From: Lumbricus rubellus
Lineage: Eukaryota; Annelida; Clitellata; Crassiclitellata; Lumbricidae
Length of the DNA stretch: 64,000 bases
NCBI GenBank assembly: GCA_945859605.1
Contig: OX243817.1
Location: 29,025,788 to 29,089,787, forward strand
Direction: 5' to 3'
Position 1 is the first letter of the stretch. Every line of letters starts with the position of its first letter. Positions 35,526 to 45,950 of this stretch are shown piece by piece. A model generated the notes under the pieces. The model saw only the letters and a list, made by a program, of their open reading frames with translations. It made no database searches and was not told where the DNA came from. The position numbers were made by a program, and so were the translations under genes.

Positions 35526-35841
35526 ATTGAGGAATAAGAGGATGAGAAGTAGATGGAAGCAGTGGCTTAGGATGTAACACACCTAGTTTCAGAATGCAAC
35601 TGATGACTCGCTAGGTTTAGTATATATCTTCAGAGTGCAAGTGACGCTTCGCTAGGTGGAGTGCGATATGTTGGATAAATGCGTGTTATTTTCCACGTCT
35701 GATCACCGTCAACACAGGAGAACAGGCGCTCGGTGGAGTTCTCCTCTAGATATTTCATGGAATGCAAAATCCTGGAACCTGGCCACGGAAGGGTGGTAAT
35801 TCCCTAGACTGCTCCATCTTATCTTTTAACAGTGTAATATA
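35526..35841. other. Unassigned spacer before the foldback
   Basis: Contains two GATTGAGGA- and TCGCTAGGT-type local repeats (35605 and 35650). No gene seen. Confidence 0.4.
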
Positions 35842-36808
35842 GTCGGGTCAATCTAACACATGACCCCAAAAAAATTGCAAGAAAGCGTTTTATGACGATT
35901 TTCTGGTCTCTTGGGTCTGGTGATGAACATACTAAAAGTTACAAGAAATCGGACCACGGCAAGTGGTCTAATTTTGGCGGGAAAAAAGATGGCCGCCAAT
36001 TAGACTAGGCTTGGAGTCTGGAAATGATACTGTTAGAAGAAAATCATGTAACAATGTGCTAACATGCTTTTCTAGACTAATTTGACCCTCCTGAGAACGA
36101 AAATCGTGGTTAGCAAGCTGAATTTTTAGCGGTTGCATGAGAAAACAAGATGGCGGCCAAAATGGCGGTCTATAATTGCTTCAAAAGGTTGCACAGTCGG
36201 GTCAATCTACAAAAGGATCCAAAAAATTGTAAGACGGGGTTTTATGATGGTTTTCTGGTCTCTAGGGTCTGGTGATGAACATACTAAAAGTTACAAGAAA
36301 TCTGACCACGGCAAGTGGTCTAATTTTGGCGGGAAAAAAGATAGCCGACAATTGGATCAGGCTTGGAATCTGGAAATGATACTGTTAGAAGCAGATCATG
36401 TATATATTCGCTAAAATGCTTTTCTAGACTAATTTGACCCTCCCAAGAACGAATATCGTGGTTAACAAGCTTGAATTTTAGCGGTTGCATGAGAAAACAA
36501 GATGGCGGCCAAAATGGCGGCCTATTGCTTCAATAGGCTGTAAGTCGGGTATTGTATGTGATATGAACATGATTTTGTAATTTAAATTAAGATGTTGGGG
36601 TTCTAGGCATGCAATGGAATTAAAGACACATATGTAGTACTGGAAGAAACCAAAATGGCGGAAAAAATGGCGGCCAGAATGTTGAAATTGTTTTAAATGA
36701 AGTGATGCATGCAATTGAAACATGAATTCGGACTCCAACTTAGCATTTTGGAGGTCACGGAAAGCAATGGAATCAATTCTGCACGTGTGACACTGCAAGA
36801 AAAGTAAA

Positions 36809-37268
36809 ATGGCAGCGATCGGAAGCGCTTCGGAGAAGTTCGTCAACGGGACTGTTGGGCTCATGACAAGCGGAAGTGTGTCGGAAATGGATGGATCTAC
36901 TGTGGAGGAGGCGGAGGAGGAGGAGGAGAAGGAGGCGGAACGGGGTATAAGGGGAATGGAATTCTTCCTCCTCCAAGCCATTCACATCATCATCAGCATC
37001 ATCTTCATCACAGCATGACATCAAATGGCGCTGGAGGGGAGTTCATTCCAGGTCTCGGAGTCCGTCCATCGAACAACATGTACATGGGGGTCGGCACTGA
37101 AACGAACGGCTTCATCAACGGTCGCCAAGAGCAGTCGGCATCGTCCCTCTACGGAAGCCTGGCCAATGGGTACCTGCCAGGACCACACAAACAGTGTTTG
37201 CTATCCATGATGATCACCACCACCAACAGCACCACCACCAACAGCACCACCATCACCTGGAGATGGAA
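36809..37268 (+). pseudogene. onecut: Captured onecut/HNF6-like fragment, left arm
   Basis: The best-preserved frame, 36961-37194, reads a His-rich segment (SHSHHHQHHLHHS) and then MTSNGAGGEFIPGLG, NNMYMG, NGFING, SSLYGSLANGYLPG. After a frameshift near 37190 another frame reads VFAIHDDHHHQQHHHQQ and HHHHLEME, ending at 37268. Upstream in a third frame MAAIGSASEKFVNG (from 36809) resembles the ISTVSDKF motif that precedes the His-rich region in ONECUT proteins. The order (SxSEKF, His-rich, linker, His-rich, LEME) matches the region upstream of the CUT domain. Frameshifts and a stop show it is not translated as such. The match rests on memory of the family and on the neighbour at 37374. Confidence 0.6.
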
Positions 37269-37373
37269 TTTGTTCGAATATTTTCTGCACTCCAAACGCA
37301 GATCACGTTACCCTAGAAACCACTGCTTGCACAGCGATGTTTCAGGGGTCCAATCTGAATTGATAGTGGAAGA

Positions 37374-37560
37374 GATGCTGTACCTCTTCAGCTCACTGCT
37401 GATCTTCTGCGCTAGGTCCTTCGTGTTGATCTTTCTCGTCTCCAGGTGGTGCTGGCAGTGGTGGTGGTGACACCCGAGATCTGGAATGAACCCCTCCTCC
37501 AGCGCCGTTTGATGTTATGCTGTGATGAAGATGATGATGATGATGATGATGTGGATGGCT
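37374..37560 (-). pseudogene. onecut: Captured onecut/HNF6-like fragment with CUT-domain start, right arm
   Basis: On the minus strand, a His-rich run (HHHHCQHHLETRK) is followed directly by INTKDLAQKISSELKRYSI (37374-37430). This closely matches the start of the CUT domain of ONECUT factors, which reads EINTKEVAQRITTELKRYSI in vertebrates. The match ends exactly there; what follows (STINSDW and on) is unrelated, so most of the CUT domain and all of the homeodomain are missing. The His-rich part pairs with the left-arm copy as part of the palindrome, but the copies have lost different pieces. This fragment alone cannot bind DNA as a CUT domain. Confidence 0.75.
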
Positions 37561-38721
37561 TGGAGGAGGATGGGATTGCGGAAGATGAATTCAATTCGCC
37601 TTATACCCCGTTTCGCCTCCTTTTCCTCATCCTCCTGCGCCTCCTCCACAGTAGATCCATCCCTTTCCGACACACTTCCGCTTGTCATGAGCCCAACAGT
37701 ACCGTTGAAGAACTTCTCCGAAGCGTTTCCGATCGCTGCCATTTTACTTTTCTTGCAGTGTCACACGTGCAGAATTGATTCCATTGCTTTCCGTGACCTC
37801 CAAAATGCTAAGTTGGAGTCCGAATTCATGTTTCAATTGCATGCATCACTTCATTTAAAACAATTTCAACATTCTTGCCGCCATTTTTTCCGCCATTTTG
37901 GTTTTCTTCCAGTACTACATATGTGTCTTTAATTCCATTGCATGCCTAGAACCCTAACATCTTAATTTAAATTACAAAATTATGTTCATATCACATACAA
38001 TACCGGACTTACAGCCTGTTGAAGCAATAGGCCGCCATTTTGGCCGCCATCTTGTTTTCTCATGCAACCGCTAAAATTCAAGCTTGTTAACCACGATATT
38101 CGTTCTTGGGAGGGTCAAATTAGTCTAGAAAAGCATTTTAGCGAATATATACATGATCTGCTTCTAACAGTATCATTTCCAGATTCCAAGCCTGATCCAA
38201 TTGTCGGCTATCTTTTTTCCCGCCAAAATTAGACCACTTGCCGTGGTCAGATTTCTTGTAACTTTTAGTATGTTCATCACCAGACCCTAGAGACCAGAAA
38301 ATCATCATAAAACGCCGTCTTACAATTTTTTGGATCATTTTGTAGATTGACCCGACTGTGCAACCTTTTGAAGCAATTATAGACCACCATTTTGGCCGCC
38401 ATCTTGTTTTCTCATGCAACCGCTAAAAATTCAGCTTGCTAACCACGATTTTCGTTCTCAGGAGGGTCAAATTAGTCTAGAAAAGCCTGTTAGCACATTG
38501 TTACATGATTTTCTTCTAACAGTATCATTTCCAGACTCCAAGCCTAGTCCAATTGGCGGCCATCTTTTTTCCCGCCAAAATTAGACCACTTGCCGTGGTC
38601 CGATTTCTTGTAACTTTTAGTATGTTCATCACCAGACCCAAGAAACCAGAAAATCGTCATAAAACGCTTTCTTGCAATTTTTTTGGGGTTCACCGAAGTT
38701 ATTTCGTAGATTGACCCGACT

Positions 38722-38890
38722 AATATAACTTTTTTTCGGTTTGACTGTTTTTGGTTATAAATTTGGCTGTTGTAGCCTACACAAATATAAATTATACCTT
38801 TCAGTCTGTATAATTTGATTTAAAAATTCTTACTTCTGCCCAATTTGCCAATTAACATTGTAGGGGATTACTTTTTTTGGCCCACTCTGC
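38722..38890 (-). mobile_element. Family A terminal-repeat fragment
   Basis: Reads inward-to-outward GACTGTTTTTGGTTATAAATT, AAATTCTTACTTCTGCCCAA and ends TTTTTTTGGCCCACTCTGC, the inverse of the family A start. The foldback at 35842 lies immediately to its left and may have inserted into it. Confidence 0.65.
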
Positions 38891-39087
38891 AAGTAGGCCT
38901 ATGTCTCTCCAAAATACTATATATTGGCTCTTGCCGTCATGCATGCACACTTGTTAATCTCTTTCTTAAGCTATGAGCAAATGTCTTAAAACGTGCAGAC
39001 ATAATTTCTTATAAGAATTTTTCATATTATCCAATCCAACTGCAGCATGCATGGTTTATATATTATAATAATCATAGGCGTACGGGA

Positions 39088-39245
39088 GATTTCAGCAGTG
39101 GGGAGGGGGACAAAGATTGAACTTCTGCTCGAAAAATATATTCGGCAAAAAGTTGACAACCTTTTTTAGTCGTTCGGGCCTGTGTTTTTGCTGTTTGCCC
39201 GAAAAACCAGATTTTCCCGAAAGTTGACGACCTTTTTTATTATAT
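39088..39245. repeat. Repeat E fragment (AAAAAGGTCRTCAAC motif)
   Basis: Two inverted-sense copies of AAAGTTGACRACCTTTTTTA (39158 and 39216) inside CGAAAAA-rich sequence. The same motif occurs in the hAT-type MITEs at 43486 and 45169 and at 60170-60830. Confidence 0.6.
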
Positions 39246-39312
39246 AGGCTATAGGCTATATAGGAACAGAAGTATCAAATCTTTAAACTATATATACATA
39301 TATCTATATATA

Positions 39313-40270
39313 GAGTGCTTGTGGGGAAGTTCGACACATTAAGCATTTTTGCGAAATTTCTAGACTAAAACGATATCACAAAATTATAACAAAAATACTT
39401 TATAGTAGTACTATATCTCCTTAATCAAAAGCAATAACAATTTAGTCTTTGCAGTTTATTTCCTGAAATTACAAACACTTTTTCTGAGGGCTATAAATTG
39501 TCGAACTTCCCCTCACTATGGGGGGAATTTCGACAGTTTCTGTCTGTAACTGGAATCAGGTTATAAAACGTGTCCAGATTAAATAAATGTCATTGACGGC
39601 ATCTGTGCACATCTCATGGAACCAACGCGCACACATCTGACACCTTATCCATTCTTCTTCCTGGTTCTTGGGTGGATCAAAGTATGAACACCCACGTTGA
39701 GCAAAGGGTAATTTCATGGATCACTGACATTGTCAGCATTCGTATCATAACTATGTACATACACACTTACATACACATATACATAGGCCTACATAGGCCT
39801 ACATACATACATACATACATACATACATACATACATACATACATACATACATACATACATACATACATTCATACATACATACATACATACATACATACAT
39901 ACATACATACATACATACATACATACATACATACATACATACATACATACATACTACATAGCCTACATACATACATACATACACACATACATACATACAT
40001 ACATACATACATACATACATACATACATACATACATACATACATACATACATACATACATACATACATACATACATACATACATACATACATACATACAT
40101 ACATACATACATACATACATACATACATACATACATACATACATACATACATACATACATACATACATACATACATACATACATACATACATACATACAT
40201 ACATACATACATAGCCTACATATATAGCCTGCATGCACAGCCTACATACATACATACATATATACATAAC

Positions 40271-40301
<31 letters not shown>

Positions 40302-40489
40302 CATACATACATACATACATACATACACACATACATACATACATACATAGGCTACATACATAGCCTACATACATACATACATACATACATACATACATAC
40401 ATACATACATACATACATACATACATACATACATACATACATACATACATACATACATACATACATACATACATACATACATACATACA

Positions 40490-40523
<34 letters not shown>

Positions 40524-41070
40524 CATAACTTACATACATACATTTCGTTTTATAGACATTTTGCATCTACAGTAATGATACAAGCATAAAACGAATCACA
40601 TATCCCCACGTATATGCATGAGCCGCACACTGTCGAACTTACCCCAATTAGAGGTGTCGAACTTACCCGAACTTGGGTGGAAGTTCGACAGGTCACTTAT
40701 TTTTCGACCCACTGTGTATTGAGCAATATGCGTCTTACCAGCCTACTTTTCATTGGCATTAGACCTAGCTCAAGCATTAACAACAAGAAAATCTCCCTCG
40801 AGATGAGAGATATGCGAATAAACTTTTCACATGATTTTACATTGGGCAATCGGATGCATTGATTACTTATCAGGTGCATTGATTTAGCTCAGGGTTTCGC
40901 GGATTGCATGGGGTAAAATTTTAATCTAAGTTGGCCAAAATGACAACTAAGGAAAGCTTTATTAAAAAATATATCCAAAAATGACGTGTCATTAAAGCTC
41001 GTGAGTAAGTAAGCAAAAAGGTTACGACTGTCGAACTTCCCTCCAGTGTCGGACTTCCCCCCAAGCACTC
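39313..41070. mobile_element. TIR element with reiterated GTCGAACTTCCCC motif
   Basis: The ends GAGTGCTTGTGGGGAAGTTC and (inverted) GAGTGCTTGGGGGGAAGTCC are flanked by TATA on each side. The 13-bp word GTCGAACTTCCCC or close variants recurs in both orientations near 39335, 39500, 39530, 40632, 40655, 40680 and 41030, as expected of subterminal transposase-binding sites. A 740-bp (CATA)n tract fills the middle. No transposase was recognised. The superfamily is unclear. Confidence 0.7.
39795..40540. repeat. (CATA)n tetranucleotide microsatellite
   Basis: Several long pure CATA runs separated by TAGCCTACATA and TAACTTACATA interruptions. Poly-(YIHT) and poly-(MYVC) ORFs are repeat products. Confidence 0.98.
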
Positions 41071-41437
41071 TATATGCATTGTAAGAGAATTTAAAGACAC
41101 GGATTGATATTAAAAATGTCGGGAACGGCCTATGATTTTTTATTGTGTTATTTTGACTTGCAACTATAAGTATTACAATATACAAGTCGGCTGTTATTTT
41201 GGAAAATTTAATTCTAACATATTTCTTATAGGCCTAATCAAAAATCTAAAATTCATGAAATTCAGCATAAGTTTCGTACCCCCAGCCCGGGTTCTAAAGA
41301 CATTTTCCCCACTTCTCCAACGTGCCTGCATGCATGTATGTATATATATATAATTATATGTATATATAATTATATTTATATATTGTGAACCTATATATAA
41401 GAATGCATGTCTGTGATGCAAGTAGGTATGTTTGCAC

Positions 41438-41474
<37 letters not shown>

Positions 41475-41706
41475 TATGTTATCTGTAATTGTGCATGCAT
41501 GTTTGCATAGATCTATAGATCTATATATGCACGTGTGTATAGATCTATGTATATATACGTGTGTGTATGTATGTATATGCAAGATGTGTTTATCCACATG
41601 TATGATAGCCTGTACTGGCTAAAATATCTATAGGCAGGCCACATTATAATATATATAAAAAAATTCAAATGCCCATATATTATATATATAGGCCCTACTA
41701 TATATA
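41071..41706. other. AT-rich spacer with (TA)n
   Basis: Contains TA tracts near 41340-41390 and 41440-41470 and an AAAAAAATTCAAATGCCCA word at 41658 that also occurs at 43939. No gene supported. Confidence 0.45.
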
Positions 41707-41714
41707 ATGTAGAC

Positions 41715-43028
41715 CAGTGGTTTCAACCTTTTTCTAGTGGCGGAACCTTTCCAAAGCACGTATTCGCTCGCGGAACCCTTCGCGTTTCACTCGTCCAGTA
41801 TTTCAAGAAAAAGGTGTAGGGCCTATACGACGTATACGTAGCCTTGTAACAGTACTTAAAAATGTGTGAAATTATGTAATAGGTAGGCCCCATATGTAGG
41901 CCTAGTAGATTATGTAATAGTTACTTAATACTTGCACTCCTGGCGCAGCCTATTATACCACATCACAGATACTTGCTTTAGGCCTAGAATTCTAAAAGCG
42001 TAGGTCCAGTGCGCAAGCACTGTCAGAGAACAATTGCAACTGCATATTCGCTCTATTTCGCCAACAAATATCCATCCATTTGAACAGATGGATAAAATAT
42101 TTAAAAATGAAAATACGTTCTATTCTGGATCAGCGTTAAGGACAAGGTGTATTAAAGCATTTTTTCAAGTTTAATGCGAATTTGTGCCTGGCTTAAATCA
42201 TGGACGCATCGTAGAGAGACACGTAGGCATACGCATAATGATTGATATACAACATATAGAAGGACCGTTTCAGGCTCAACCGTCATGGCCGGGCGTTGTG
42301 AGTGACACGGGGCTATAGTGGGGCCGATGGACTTATTTGAGGAGTCTCAACTTCGTTTGAAGGTTACGTCCGTGCACCTGAAAAAGCAGACCCTACTTAT
42401 GTCCCAATAACCACACATCTGATTCTTGTTTCACCCATCTAATGTATTTTCCGAGAAGCAAAGAGCGAGTATAAGGCCTAGACCTGTCGGTTAAAGATAC
42501 TACAGATAAATATATATGCTTGAGGCTCAGCGTTCGCAAAAAATTGAATATACGCTACCTCTGGATGAGAAATTTAACTACAGGTACTGGCTCTACAAAA
42601 TTTAACTGATCAAAAGTGGAACTAACCAAACAAGTCGTTGACCGAGTGCTCGGCTCATTCTGTTTAGTCAGAACAGATCGCGAGCGTCCATATAGTTTAA
42701 AACCAATAATAAAACTGCATGCTTTGTCCGACTGGACAGTTGGATACGTATAGGCAATCTATATAGGGCCTATAAGCTTATAGATTCCCTTTTGATGCAC
42801 GTGCTTCCGAAAAACAAGTATTGAATTAGCCTATATTATAGAAAACAACAAGTAGCCTAATAATGTTTTAAAGCAAGAATGACTGAAGGTTGGAAAAGAA
42901 TCTATTCATTGCTGATACATTTAGAATTTCAGCGGGGCACTAAAATTTCTACCAAACTGCCGCGGAACCCCTGGCCGACGCCCGCGGAACCCTAGGGTTC
43001 CGCGGAACCCCGCGGTTGAAAATCACTG
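41715..43028. mobile_element. hAT element, perfect 8-bp TSD
   Basis: The left end CAGTGGTTTCAACCTTTTTC and the right end (inverted CAGTGATTTTCAACCGCGG) are flanked by the 8-bp duplication ATGTAGAC at 41707-41714 and 43029-43036. GCGGAACCC words are repeated near both ends. At 1.3 kb with no readable transposase it is non-autonomous or decayed. Confidence 0.9.
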
Positions 43029-43096
43029 ATGTAGACTATATATAGTATGTTAAGCAGTTATCGTGTATATTTACTTGGTGACATTTAATGCATATA

Positions 43097-43975
43097 CTGA
43101 GTTGGTCATAAAAAAGAACCCCTAGGGATTTTTGCCATGCAGTAACTTGGCCCGAAGTAAGAATTTTTAAATCATATTTCGCGGATTTTAAGGAAATTTA
43201 TATTTGCGTACAGTGGCCAAATTTCATCAAAATGTTTTAAACAGAACTAACGTTATTTCACTTTAATTGAGACAAACCACTGTTTTTAACTTTTCAAAAA
43301 CGTGACCCAATAACAAGTATCAAAAAAGGTTTTTTTTTATTAAGTCTCGTCTCAAATAATTGTTATCAAATAATGGCCTTGATATTTTTAGGTGATCCTT
43401 ATTATTATTATCGAAAATAAACAGGAAACCAGCGCAGCTGCAGTACGTGGCTGTGAAGTAACTTAGCAATTATGACGATCGAGTTCAGTGGCGGATCCAG
43501 AACTCTTCCAAGGGGGTGGGCCAAAAATCTTAGATCTTGCAGGATGGGACAGGTGAAAACAATTCGAAATTTCGTTGTTGGTACTTTTCATCCGCCCAAA
43601 AAGTTGACGACCTTTTTTTAGTCATCGGTCTTTGGCTGAGGAAAAAAGTACTTTTCCATCCGCCAAAAAGTTAATGACCTTATTATTTTATTTTTAGTCC
43701 TCCACTTGAAAACCGAATGGTGGGCCTCGTCCCATGCGATTTTCCGAATAGGGGGCATATGCCATTACACCCATATGCGTATTGCTAATTTCAGACCAAA
43801 TGGGGGCCACGTCCCATGGCAGTTTTAAATGGGGGCATGGCCGGATTGCCCCCCTGGATCCGCCCCTGATCGAGTTGGTAAATAAATAATAATCTATCAG
43901 ATAATTTTGCTACTAAAGCAATAAAATTGAAATATCAAAAAAATTCAAATGCCCAAATGATTTTTCAATGGCAGA
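43097..43975 (+). mobile_element. Mariner-like family A copy split by a hAT MITE
   Basis: Starts after TA with GAGTTGGTCATAAAAAAGAA, then GGCCCGAAGTAAGAATTTT and the ACTTTTCAAAAACGTGACC block. The part from 43385 (GATCCTTATTATTATTATCG) to 43485 and from 43877 lines up with 22735-22783 and 23815 onward in the other split copy. The transposase tail region is too decayed here to read. The right end is uncertain. Confidence 0.6.
43486..43868. mobile_element. hAT-type MITE, 383 bp, perfect 8-bp TSD
   Basis: The ends are CAGTGGCGGATCCAG and CTGGATCCGCCCCTG. The 8-bp duplication ATCGAGTT lies at 43478-43485 and 43869-43876. The interior holds two repeat E motifs (AAAAAGTTGACGACC, AAAAAGTTAATGACC). 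It has no coding capacity. Confidence 0.93.
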
Positions 43976-43984
43976 AAAATGTGT

Positions 43985-43987
<3 letters not shown>

Positions 43988-44058
<71 letters not shown>
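43988..44058. repeat. (CA)n microsatellite
   Basis: Uninterrupted CA dinucleotides, about 35 units. Confidence 0.98.
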
Positions 44059-44061
<3 letters not shown>

Positions 44062-44537
44062 ATGAGCGGTCCTGAAGCAACCGCTATGCACTGTGATTTA
44101 AAAAAGACTAAGCCAAACTGTTTTTCATATAAATATATAAATATGATTATATATACATATATCACGGTATACAAAAGCTTATAGTTCTTTTCTACTTTGA
44201 TCTGCTCTGCTCTGCTGCGATATCATCTATATAGTAAGCTATAAGCTCTGCTCTCCCTTCCTCTCATCTCCTCTTAGATTTCTCAAATCCATATGTACAC
44301 CTGTAGCCTACCTGTATTTCTCCGTCTTCTTAAGTTGAATGATCACTATATATCTGGGTTTGCTTTTCTTTTGCAGAATGAATCAGATGAAGATGCGAAA
44401 TCACAAATTCAATCGCAAAGCACGTTCACACTTCACAATAATTCGATACATAAATAGAATCTCACAAGATGAATCAGACGAACTGCTCTTCGCGATCTTC
44501 TGGAAATCCGTTCTCAAGCACATATTAATGCGAACAG

Positions 44538-44599
44538 TTCATGCATGCAGAAGTCTCAAAAACTTCCATGGAAGTTTTTGAGACTTCTGCATGCATGAA
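44538..44599. repeat. Perfect 62-bp palindrome, no loop
   Basis: The centre lies between 44568 and 44569 in CCATGG. Every position from 44538 pairs with its mirror to 44599 (31 bp per arm, no spacer); pairing fails at 44537/44600. The arm reads TTCATGCATGCAGAAGTCTC then AAAAACTTCCA. It sits at the end of a non-repetitive ORF-bearing segment (44339-44581) whose coding status is doubtful. Confidence 0.97.
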
Positions 44600-44697
44600 G
44601 ACAGCACCACATATCCTCCCATCTCAAATCACTTCACTGTCATCACTAAAAGTTCTTCGGTGCTCTTCAAGCCTCTCAAAATCAGACTTCTATAAAT

Positions 44698-44720
44698 ATA
44701 TATATATATAATTATATATA

Positions 44721-44757
<37 letters not shown>
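44698..44757. repeat. (TA)n with internal TAATTATATA repeats
   Basis: Pure A/T tract of about 60 bp, itself self-complementary. Confidence 0.95.
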
Positions 44758-44759
<2 letters not shown>

Positions 44760-44763
<4 letters not shown>

Positions 44764-45168
44764 TTATAAAACTTCTAGATTGGAGACCGAGACCGAGTAA
44801 CAAAGATTGGAGACAGTTCAAAGCAGTTCAAGTCTGAGACCTTTTCCATTTATTCCACATGTAAATTCAGGGAGTACAGATTACAGAATAATCGAAAAAC
44901 AATTTAAGGACCTATAAATTCCAAAACAATTTCTCAGAACTGCATGTTGAATGTTGAAGTTTCTTATTACACCAGGAGATGTCACCAAAATCAGTTTGAG
45001 AAGTATAAAAGTAAGAAATATTTTAGGTATCAAGAAATCTTCTGAATGATTCTAAAATGTTACCAACCATTAATATTTAGTAAATTGACGACAAAACTCA
45101 CCTTGCAAAATTTACACCTGTATATAGATTATTCTTACCGACGGCATGCCATTTCTTTTGTTTGTCCA
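44760..45168. other. Unassigned AT-rich sequence
   Basis: Local repeats GATTGGAGAC at about 44777 and 44805. No gene or element recognised. Confidence 0.4.
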
Positions 45169-45487
45169 CATGGGCGGAGACCTAGGAAGGGACAGGGGTC
45201 CTCCCAATGGAGTTGTTGTTGGGGGGACGACCCATGCATTTGCCCCCCCCCAATCGTTGAGCTTCAGGACTAAAAAAAAGGTCATCAACCTTTTTGGCGG
45301 TGAAAATAGAAAATTTTCTTGACTTTTCGGCCAGAAGACTAAAAAAAGGTCGTCAGAAATTTTGTCCCGCAAAAGATGAGAATTTTTGCGACACTCAGCC
45401 ATTCGTCCGTCCAAAAATCTCGCGTCTTTCCTTCGGCCACTCGTTCGCCCCCTGCCCCCCAAGTCTCCGCCCAGGTCTCCGCCCATG
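45169..45487. mobile_element. hAT-like MITE with repeat E core
   Basis: The ends CATGGGCGGAGACCT and AGGTCTCCGCCCATG are exact inverses. The flanking duplication TTTGTCCA (8 bp) lies at 45161-45168 and 45488-45495. The interior has AAAAAGGTCATCAACCTTTTT and a second decayed copy. An alternative boundary inside the repeat would give a 9-10-bp duplication, which would favour a MULE-type element. Confidence 0.85.
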
Positions 45488-45854
45488 TTTGTCCATGCAT
45501 GACTTCGAGCTGCACGTGTAAATTCAAATTTGACTATTTCAGGTTAGTTAGGAGACACTTCATGATTTTTGCACAGAAAGAAACTCGAAATAAACTAGAA
45601 ATTTATTGCTCTTTTCAATATAATCATGCAGGTATATTAAGCTATACGCCGAAACGGCTTCTGTGGGCGTTGAGAAATTTCGCAGATGTACACTACATTA
45701 CATTCTTCTGTAGCAATCCGTTACAAGTCTGAAAAATGGCTGACGTCGGTTCCAACAGTGAAACAGTGAAGACCAGAGGTTGTGGCAATGTTACAAAAAT
45801 CGCTACATTGAAACTGTGATGCATCCTTGCAGATAAAAACTATTAGCTTGTTGT

Positions 45855-45935
45855 TGTGTTCGGGCTTAACGACACTGTTTCATATCGAAGATGATTAGTG
45901 TCGGAGGCGGAGTACAACCTCACACTCCACGTTTA
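45855..45935. repeat. Dispersed repeat R1-like copy
   Basis: Holds CTTAACGACACTGTTTCATA, then GATTAGTGTCGGAGGCGGAG, aligning with the head of the copies at 4920 and 11205. Confidence 0.45.
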
Positions 45936-45950
45936 TATTGCGACCGAGCC

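Larger units (their letters stand above)
35842..38720. mobile_element. Foldback element, copy 2, with captured host gene
   Basis: A 2.88-kb near-palindrome. The ends are GTCGGGTCAATCTA and its inverse, flanked by TA (35840-35841 and 38721-38722). Each arm is about 1.2 kb. The outer part of the left arm is a tandem duplication (35842 and 36196 start the same GTCGGGTCAATCTA), mirrored on the right at 38356 and 38720. Arms carry AAGATGGCGGCCAAAATGGCGG words shared with the foldback at 24965-27395. The inner ~250 bp of each arm plus the ~400-bp loop carry host-gene-like coding sequence (see next two entries). It sits against a family A fragment at 38722. No transposase was found, so it is non-autonomous. 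Confidence 0.88.

Noticed and set aside
33825..35582. Giant minus-strand ORFs (585 and 580 codons) and a 526-codon plus ORF
   Set aside because: All three read the same polypurine minisatellite in different frames; composition is extreme (Leu/Phe, Pro/Leu, Arg/Lys) and mutually incompatible.
36478..36981. 167-codon minus ORF and its 136-codon mirror (37522-37932) as a conserved gene pair
   Set aside because: They are the two arms of the foldback palindrome read antisense to the onecut-like frame and through ATGGCGG repeats; similarity reflects the palindrome and not gene conservation.
45112..45486. 124-codon minus ORF as a gene
   Set aside because: It spans the full 45169-45487 MITE, with a GGDLGG start produced by the repeated TIR sequence.
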